A DNA stretch of 64,000 bases from Orobanche coerulescens (lineage: Eukaryota; Streptophyta; Magnoliopsida; Lamiales; Orobanchaceae). The position numbers and the translations under genes are program-made. Every line of letters starts with the position of its first letter. Positions within the stretch are counted from its first letter, which is position 1. Below, one piece after another: positions 57,866 through 64,000 of the stretch. The notes beneath the pieces were generated by a model, which saw only the letters and a program-made list of their open reading frames with translations, did no database searches and was not told the DNA's origin. The DNA lies in assembly GCA_033398695.1 (NCBI GenBank), contig CM065802.1, positions 142,028,096-142,092,095 of the forward strand. Direction: 5' to 3'.

Positions 57866-58481
57866 CCCGACCCCTCAGCGGACGAGGATGTTCTCGCCAT
57901 TGCCGAGAAATTTCAGGAACTTCTTCCGTTCGCCTCATCTATCATTCACTCCGAGGCAGATAAGATTAAGTATTTCAGCAAGAGGCTGAAACCCTGGATG
58001 CGGATGCAGTTACTTAATCATAATTGCACCACTCCGGCCGAATTCATTGAGAAGGATCTTACTTATGAGCTCACTGCTAAGGAGATTGCTAAGCAACAAC
58101 CTTCACCTGCTAGCAAGAAATCGAAGAATCGTAATCAGTCTGAAGGCGGTCAGACAACCTTCAAGAAGCCTCGTGCGGGCACTACTTTCTCTGAGCGACC
58201 TCCTGTGGCGCATGAGGCCGTGAGAATCGCAGTCCGGCGGCGATTCGGCCATCACCTGTTTTAAGCGTGGGGATCTTGGTCATGTCGGCACCAAGTGCCC
58301 GGCGGTATCACGTGTCATAATCAGGATTGCTGGGCATAAGGCCCATTTTTGCTGAAGGGACTCCAAACCTACTCCGGCGTCATCTCAGGCCCCGAAGCAG
58401 TCAGCTGTTCATAATCAGGCCACTCAGTCTGCGTCGTTCAAGACTACAGGAGCGAATAAAGGTGGAGCCTTTAGTCATCAT
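57866..58481 (+). pseudogene. Element C gag, 3' part
   Basis: Continues the gag frame in phase after element D and its TCACT duplication (PSADEDVLAIAEKFQELL, FIEKDLTYELTAKEIAKQQ), to a stop at 58262. The zinc knuckle (58246-58290) is in another frame and has lost its second Cys (CFKRGDLGHVGTKC). A further frame change is needed to join the pol frame at 58482. So gag is inactive in this copy. Confidence 0.83.
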
Positions 58482-61400
58482 ATGGGAGCGTCCAGTGCCA
58501 GGACTAGCAAGCCCCAACTTTATGAGATGAATAAGACCGATGATCCAGAGGCTCGGATGATCTCAGGTACACTCGATATTCTATCTCAACCTGTGTGTAC
58601 CCTTTTTGATACTGGTGCATCGCATTCATTCATTTCCGAGTCATGTTTGAGTAGACTATGTCTGGGTAGTGCTACTAGTTGTGAGCCTTATGTCATTGGT
58701 CTACCTGATGGTAGAAGAATTATCGGGAATCGTGAGATTCAGAATTGTCCGATTCAGCTTCAGGGTCGTGTATGGCTAGCAGACCTTATTGTGATAGATT
58801 TGCCAAGAGACGACGTCATCTTGGGTATTGATTGGATGGATCGTCACGATGCCATTATTAGTGTCCGTAAGCGTATGGTCACTATCATTTCAGACGATGG
58901 GGTCCAATGTGTTTTTCATGGGAGTAATCCTAGTTGTTCCGGGAGAGTCATCAACTTGATGAAAGCGGTGAAATTACTCAGTGAGAGGTGTATTGGTTAT
59001 TGGTGCTATATGACCAAAACCGAGAAATCACCAATAATGTTGACGGATATTCCGGTAGTGAGGGAATATGCCGATGTATTTCCAGACGAGTTACCCGGTT
59101 TGCCTCCACAGAGAGATGTGGACTTCACAATTGCGTTGGAGCCTGGTACGTCTCCAATATCGAAGGCACCGTACCGGATGGCCCCGACCGAAATGCAGGA
59201 GTTGAAGAATCAACTTGAGGAATTGTTCGAGAAAGGTTATATCCGACCGAGTGCGTCCCCGTGGGGAGCACTAGTGTTGTTTGTCAAGAAGAAGGATAGT
59301 TCATTTCGCTTGTGTATTGATTATCGGGAGTTGAAGAGGGTGACAATCAAGAATAAGTATCCTCTACCCCGTATTGATGATCTCTTAGATCAAATTCAGG
59401 GAGCTTCAATATTTTACAAGATCGACCTAAGATCTGGATATCATCAGTTGCGAATTCGAGAGTCGGATATCGCAAGGACAGCGTTTCGTACACGCTATGG
59501 TCATTATGAGTTCGTGGTAATGCTGTTCGGGTTAACTAATGCACCTGCGGTATTCATGGAGTTAATGAATCGGGTTTTCATCGACTTTTTGGATCAGTTT
59601 GTTGTTGTCTTCATTGATGACATTTTGATTTATTCTCGTGACCGAGAGGAGCACGAGGTTCACCTTCATCAGGTTCTCGACGTGTTGAGACGAGAACAAC
59701 TTTATGGAAAGTTTTCCAAATGTGAGTTCTGGATGTCCGAAGTGACGTTTCTCGGGCATGTAATTTCATCAGATGGAGTGCGTGTTGATCCTCAGAAGAC
59801 GGAGGCTATCCAAGATTGGTTACCTCCGAAGAATGTTAAGGAAATCAGAAGCTTTCTCGGATTAGCCGGTTATTATCGGCGGTTTGTGGAGGGATTTTTT
59901 AAAATTGCTCAACCTTTGACGAACCTTTTGCGAAAGGATAAGAAATACACGTGGTCCGACGTGTGTCAGCGGAGTTTTGAGGAACTCAAGAGCCAGTTAA
60001 TTTCAGCACCTGTACTTTCCTTGCCACATGGGACAGAAGGATTTGTGGTTTATAGTGACGCGTCCGGACACGGCCTCGGATGTGTATTAATGCAGAATGG
60101 GAAGGTTATTGCCTATGCTTCATGGCAATTGAGACCTTACGAAGTTAATTATCCGACCCACGACCTGGAGTTAGCAGCCGTGGTTTTCGCATTGAGGATT
60201 TGGCGTCATTACCTTTATGGCGTTACCTGTCAGATATTCACCGATCACAAGAGTTTGAAGTATATATTTACTCAGAAGGAGTTGAATATGCGACAGAGGC
60301 GGTGGTTGGAACTAATCAAAGATTATGATATCGAGATCCTGTACCACCCGGGTAAGGCAAACGTGGTTGCCGATGCCTTGAGTCGTAAGTCCGTTCAGGA
60401 GCAAATGCTTGCTCGTTTAACAGTTCAGAAGGAGCTTCAACAGGAATTCCTTAGACCCGAGATCGAGGTCTGGCTTCAGCGAGTGCAAGGGCAACCTTGC
60501 ATGTTAGAGATTTCATCGCCACTTGAGGAGACAATCAGAGAGAATCAGGGTTCAGACCCATCATTATTGCGCATCCGTGAGGATGTGGCTCAGGGGAAAG
60601 CCCCTGGATTTGTGGTCCACGAGGATGGACTTTTGCAATTTAAGAATCGGTTGTGCGTACTGGCGAATGACGAGTTGAAAAACTCGATTTTGAGAGAAGC
60701 TCATGCTACCCCTTATTCCGTTCATCCGGGGTCTAGCAAGATGTACAAGGACTTGAAACAAAATTACTGGTGGAGTAATATGAAGCGAGAAGTCGCAGAA
60801 TTTGTTTCGAGATGCTTAACCTGTCAGCAAGTCAAGATTGAACATCAGCAACCGGTGGGTATGCTGAAACCTCTCCCTATTCCAGAGTGGAGGTGGGAAG
60901 ACATTTCAATGGATTTCATCACGAGTTTGACGACGAGTCGCCGTGGCATGAATACAATCTGGGTAATTGTAGACCGTTTGACTAAATCGACTCATTTTCT
61001 TGAGATTAAGGATACGTGGGGTCCCGAGAGACTGGCCCAGTTGTTCATCATGACGGACGGTTCGTGTCTCATTTTTTGGAAATCAGTCCATCGTGCTATG
61101 GGAACTCAGCTTAATCTCAGTACCGCTTTTCATCCTCAGTCCGACGGACAATCAGAGAGGACTATTCAGACATTAGAGGACATGTTGAGGGCATGCGTCC
61201 TCGATTGGAAGGACGATTGGGAAGCCCAATTACCGTTGATTGAGTTCACGTACAATAATAGTTGGCATGCTTCGATTAAGATGGCACCTTACAAGGCTTT
61301 GTACGGTCGTCGTTGTCGATCTCCTTTGTGTTGGGACAACTTATCAGAGTCAATCGGCACCGAGCCCGATATGCTTATAGCCTCCCGTGAGAAGGTAGCT

Positions 61401-61784
61401 TTGATCAGGAGTCGTCTGTTGATCGCTCAGAGTCGACAGAAATCATATGCAGATAATCGTCGTCGACCAATAGAGTTCGAGACAGGTGACCACGTGTTGG
61501 TAAAGGTATCCCTGAGTCAAGGCATTTTTCATTTCATAAAATGGGGAAAGTTGAGTCCGAGATTCATTAGACCGTTTGAGATTTTAGATCGAGTAGGCGA
61601 GTTAGCTTATCGATTGGCTTTACCTCCGGCGTTGAGCCGAATTCATAATGTGTTTCACGTCTCTCAATTGCAGAAGTTTGTTGCCGACTCGAGCCACATA
61701 CTTCAGTTCATCGAAATCGAGATCGCGGATGATCATTCGTATGAGGAGCGTCCTATACGAGTTTTAGAGCGGCGAATCAAATAG
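58482..61784 (+). CDS. Element C pol polyprotein, 1,100 aa, nearly intact
   Basis: One open frame with protease ([13 protein letters not shown] at 43-45; [14 protein letters not shown]), RT ([25 protein letters not shown] at 377-384), RNase H with its four acidic residues (D526, E563, D588, D631) and integrase (zinc finger from H741/H748; first Asp 811; Glu 892). The polyprotein would make, cleave and integrate element DNA. Oddities: the integrase core is shortened, with about 47 residues between the first Asp and the Asp at 859 and 32 between that Asp and the Glu, against about 60 and 35 in relatives; the VRLHG region and part of the second Asp motif are gone. The frame ends early at a TAG at 61782, before the conserved tail. 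The start shown is the first Met; the true product would be a Gag-Pol fusion. RT looks competent, integrase does not. Confidence 0.9.
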   Translation: MGASSARTSKPQLYEMNKTDDPEARMISGTLDILSQPVCTLFDTGASHSFISESCLSRLCLGSATSCEPYVIGLPDGRRIIGNREIQNCPIQLQGRVWLADLIVIDLPRDDVILGIDWMDRHDAIISVRKRMVTIISDDGVQCVFHGSNPSCSGRVINLMKAVKLLSERCIGYWCYMTKTEKSPIMLTDIPVVREYADVFPDELPGLPPQRDVDFTIALEPGTSPISKAPYRMAPTEMQELKNQLEELFEKGYIRPSASPWGALVLFVKKKDSSFRLCIDYRELKRVTIKNKYPLPRIDDLLDQIQGASIFYKIDLRSGYHQLRIRESDIARTAFRTRYGHYEFVVMLFGLTNAPAVFMELMNRVFIDFLDQFVVVFIDDILIYSRDREEHEVHLHQVLDVLRREQLYGKFSKCEFWMSEVTFLGHVISSDGVRVDPQKTEAIQDWLPPKNVKEIRSFLGLAGYYRRFVEGFFKIAQPLTNLLRKDKKYTWSDVCQRSFEELKSQLISAPVLSLPHGTEGFVVYSDASGHGLGCVLMQNGKVIAYASWQLRPYEVNYPTHDLELAAVVFALRIWRHYLYGVTCQIFTDHKSLKYIFTQKELNMRQRRWLELIKDYDIEILYHPGKANVVADALSRKSVQEQMLARLTVQKELQQEFLRPEIEVWLQRVQGQPCMLEISSPLEETIRENQGSDPSLLRIREDVAQGKAPGFVVHEDGLLQFKNRLCVLANDELKNSILREAHATPYSVHPGSSKMYKDLKQNYWWSNMKREVAEFVSRCLTCQQVKIEHQQPVGMLKPLPIPEWRWEDISMDFITSLTTSRRGMNTIWVIVDRLTKSTHFLEIKDTWGPERLAQLFIMTDGSCLIFWKSVHRAMGTQLNLSTAFHPQSDGQSERTIQTLEDMLRACVLDWKDDWEAQLPLIEFTYNNSWHASIKMAPYKALYGRRCRSPLCWDNLSESIGTEPDMLIASREKVALIRSRLLIAQSRQKSYADNRRRPIEFETGDHVLVKVSLSQGIFHFIKWGKLSPRFIRPFEILDRVGELAYRLALPPALSRIHNVFHVSQLQKFVADSSHILQFIEIEIADDHSYEERPIRVLERRIK

Positions 61785-61905
61785 TTGAGGAACATGATGA
61801 TTCCTTTGGTCTAGATTCAGTGGTCTAGACGCGGAGTCGAAGAGGCTACATGGGAAACCGAGGAGAGTATGCGAGAGAATTATCTCGAGTTGTTTGACCC
61901 TTAGT
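61785..61905 (+). pseudogene. Element C integrase tail after premature stop
   Basis: The same frame continues beyond the TAG with another TAG at about 61812, then QWSRRGVEEATWETEESM and LELFDP before a natural-looking stop. The two nonsense codons remove the chromodomain-like tail. Confidence 0.8.
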
Positions 61906-61920
61906 TTTGAGGACGAACCT

Positions 61921-61939
61921 CTTTTTAAGGGGGGGGGGG
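61921..61939 (+). other. Polypurine tract of element C
   Basis: CTTTTTAAGG followed by a run of G, after the GAGGACGAACC motif shared with elements A and B, immediately before the 3' LTR. Confidence 0.82.
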
Positions 61940-62209
61940 TATTAAATACCCGGTTGTAATTCATTCATTTTCATTCAGTATTTATCACTCAGTAATTTTC
62001 ACTCATTATTAATCACTCATCATTCATGATTCATTCATTTGCGTTCACTGTTGGCATGTTGTAACCGTATATCAGTTACCGATCATCATTTCATCTCCAT
62101 TTATAGATCGAGACGGGAGTATTATCATTTTTCATCGTGATTGGTAATCTTGTACTGGAAGTATCATTTTTGGCATGTGTTGGACTTGTTCACTTTCACA
62201 TACGTATGG
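61940..62209 (+). repeat. Element C 3' LTR, first 270 bp
   Basis: From TATTAAATACCCGGTTG it matches 49011-49280 closely, with a rearranged first few bases. Broken at 62209 by element F; the remainder is outside the window. Confidence 0.88.
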
Positions 62210-63528
62210 TGTTGCGATATTTCTTACACGCAAGTGCACGTTATCGTTTACAAGTAATAAAGTGATGAGTTGAGTATCGTTCCCACGAGGACTGAATCAC
62301 TAACTACCGATTTTGTGTATTCTAGTTCTATTCGAACAATCGAATATGGGTTTTGCAATTAATTTCTAAAAGAATTATTAAAAGGCTAAACAGTAGAAAA
62401 CGATAGCTTGAATAAAGGGAAATCAAATGATGAATAAGTCTAGGATTCTGAATCCACCTCGGTTTATCCGAATTTACTCTCGATTATCCGTAATAAATAA
62501 TTTTCCCAATTTATTGAAGGCGGAGATTTCTAATATATTCTACCGCCTCTCCCGAGGTCAATAGATTTGTCTAAAGGCGAATAACGCACTCTATCCCTAG
62601 GTGAATTAATTCGTCAATAGGCGAAAAGCATAAAATCTCCAAAAGGCCACGCAGTTCCTATGAGTATATTCCTATCTCACAGAATAAAACGGTCCTTACC
62701 AATAGTTCCTCACCAATTCTCCTCTCCCGATTCGAATTGAATGATTAAATCAATACAACTATTGGCCAGATAATTGCAAGCATTAAACACAATTGGGAAA
62801 ACTCAACAAAAAGGTAATTAATTAGACAATCTCAAGCAAATTCGTCAAAACGTAAGTTTCATCAAAATCCTAGATTAGGGTTTTAGCCTAACATACTAAT
62901 AATTGAAAAGACAGAATAAATGAATGAAAGCATTAAAATCAAACGCAGATGAAGCTCGGATTCCTCCCTTCTTCGGCTTCCGCCCTCTGCCCTTGAAGTC
63001 TTCTGCTTCCCTCCTCTTCTGCCGTCTCTCCTCTCTGATTCCAAGCTTAAGCTCCAAAAGATAAAAGATTTAAAGATAATTAATTAGGGTCTTAAACCCT
63101 TATTTATAGCTTTTACATCCTCCAAATCGCGTCCGTATGAGTAGGTCGAAAACTGGCTTCGAAACGGCCCAAATCCGCGCGGACATACAAAAACCGCCTA
63201 GTGTGCCGCGGCGCACTAAATCTGTGCCGCGGCACATTACCTTCAACTGGATGCCTGGGCGTCCTTAAATTCTTTCGTGCCGGCTCACTGGGTGTGCCGA
63301 CAGAGTACGATTACTCTGCGCTCGGTGGTGTCTTCTGTGCCGCGGCCTGCTTCTTTGTGCGGCTCATAGCCCAATTTGCCGTTTCGCCGTTTCGCCTCGT
63401 TTTAGCTTCCGGACTTCACTTTCCTGACAAACATACAAAATTAAGGCATTAAAGGCTCATTTAAACAATTTCACTCTCCAAAATAATACAAAATAATGAT
63501 AAATAAGCGTATAAAAATACGCCTAACA
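62210..63528 (-). repeat. Element F LTR
   Basis: 1,319 bp; minus-strand ends TGTTAGGCGTATTTTTATAC...ATATCGCAACA. TATA box GCTATAAATAAGG (about 63099-63110, minus). Confidence 0.88.
63199..63368 (-). promoter_or_regulatory. TGCCGCGG motif cluster in element F LTR
   Basis: GTGTGCCGCGGCGCAC, CTGTGCCGCGGCACA and CTGTGCCGCGGCCTG plus three shortened sites (GTGCCGGCTCAC, TGTGCCGACAG, TGTGCGGCTCAT) that look like the same palindrome with bases lost. About 90 bp upstream of the TATA box on the minus strand. Confidence 0.65.
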
Positions 63529-64000
63529 AATACACCCAAACTTAAGCCTTTGCTTGTCCTCAAGCAAAAAGAATTAATTACAATAAAAGAATGTCGTGAA
63601 TCATCGTGCGACTCGTAGTGTTCAACCTAATCAATACTATCCTGTACTTCTCTCTGAATAATACGAGTGTCGTAATAGCGAGCTACACTCAGAACACTGA
63701 TCCCACAAAGTAATCAAGTTCAGTCCTAGTTACTCGTTCATGAAGAAAATCTAGCTCAAATATTAACAAACGTGAATCAAATCGACCGTCAATATGTTCC
63801 CTTCTACAGTGGAGAACAACTCGAATATATAATTCCTGCATGTCCGAATCAAGGTCGCTGTTTTACGCGAGAGTAAACAACGGGTCACGCGAATACCCCC
63901 GGTTACTAGGCTCCCTATCATCGGCACATGTGAAATCTCTAATTCACTAGTCTAATCAGGGTCGTCGTTTTACACGAGAGTAAACAACGGGTCACGCGAA
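63529..64000 (-). other. Element F internal region (partial)
   Basis: Polypurine tract (minus CTTAAGTTTGGGTGTATT) next to the LTR, then non-coding sequence collinear with element D, including two copies of the GTTTTAC..CGAGAGTAAACAACGG hairpin at about 63858-63882 and 63964-63990, again about 107 bp apart. Confidence 0.75.

Larger units (their letters stand above)
49011..62209 (+). mobile_element. Element C: Ty3/gypsy chromovirus-type retrotransposon, with nested D and F
   Basis: 5' LTR 49011-51658, primer site, gag (split by element D), pol, polypurine tract, and the first 270 bases of the 3' LTR before element F interrupts. Without D it would be a plus-strand Tekay/Del-type element: the iMet primer site, gene order and VEEATWE integrase tail match. 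Its insertion target is the CACTA element. Confidence 0.92.
62210..64000 (-). mobile_element. Element F: LTR element related to D, runs off the window
   Basis: Inserted in the 3' LTR of element C; candidate target duplication TATGG at 62205-62209. The LTR (62210-63528) and first 470 bases of internal sequence resemble element D in ends, polypurine tract, palindrome motif and internal hairpin repeats, but are clearly diverged. Minus orientation. Confidence 0.87.

Overview
This is nuclear DNA from a flowering plant, most likely a eudicot. The evidence is plant-type LTR retrotransposons (Ty3/gypsy chromoviruses with tRNA-iMet primer sites, Athila/Tat-like non-autonomous elements with a tRNA-Asp-like primer site, Ty1/copia), plant MITEs (Stowaway, hAT-like, long-TIR foldback), a CACTA transposon end, and one host-type gene fragment, a plant DUF604 fringe-like glycosyltransferase. 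I do not see enough to name a species. The window is almost entirely transposable elements, and nearly all coding sequence is broken.

Layout. 1-3.6 kb: a minus-strand frameshifted transposon-type ORF, perhaps Transposase_28-like, between a short-motif cluster and a possible LTR. 3.6-10.2 kb: AT-rich intergenic DNA with nested MITEs and exon 1 of the DUF604-type gene (8104-8942, minus), which carries one frameshift and has no visible second exon. 10,244-18,766: a complete-length gypsy element 'A' (minus; target duplication ATGAA) with decayed gag-pol. 18.8-22.2 kb: AT-rich DNA with a hAT-like and a Stowaway MITE. 22,188-29,012: a Ty1/copia element 'K' (plus) whose 5' LTR is split by solo LTR 'L'; it is cut off in reverse transcriptase and joined directly to an inverted, truncated gypsy element 'J' (29,013-33.6 kb, minus). 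J's LTR is split by solo LTR 'H' (33,610-35,468).

35.8-64 kb is a deep nest. An old gypsy 'G' (plus) is interrupted in gag by the non-autonomous LTR element 'B' (36,279-44,309; target duplication ATCTT) and in RT by the left end of a CACTA transposon (from 45,603). The CACTA is interrupted by gypsy 'C' (from 49,011; long, nearly intact 1,100-residue pol). C is interrupted in gag by non-autonomous LTR element 'D' (52,788-57,860; target duplication TCACT) and in its 3' LTR by 'F' (62,210 to beyond the window), a relative of D.

The most interesting pattern is that unrelated elements (gypsy A, B and C, the D/F family, and the CACTA end) each carry a private array of short GC-rich palindromes (core TATCGGCCGATA, TTACGTACGTAA, TTACGGCCGTAA, TGCCGCGGCA, TAGCCGAC...GTCGGCTA) immediately or shortly upstream of a TATA box. 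In LTR elements this is the U3 promoter region. The arrays look like independently evolved regulatory or protein-binding arrays. A second signal is a duplicated hairpin conserved between the otherwise diverged internal regions of D and F.
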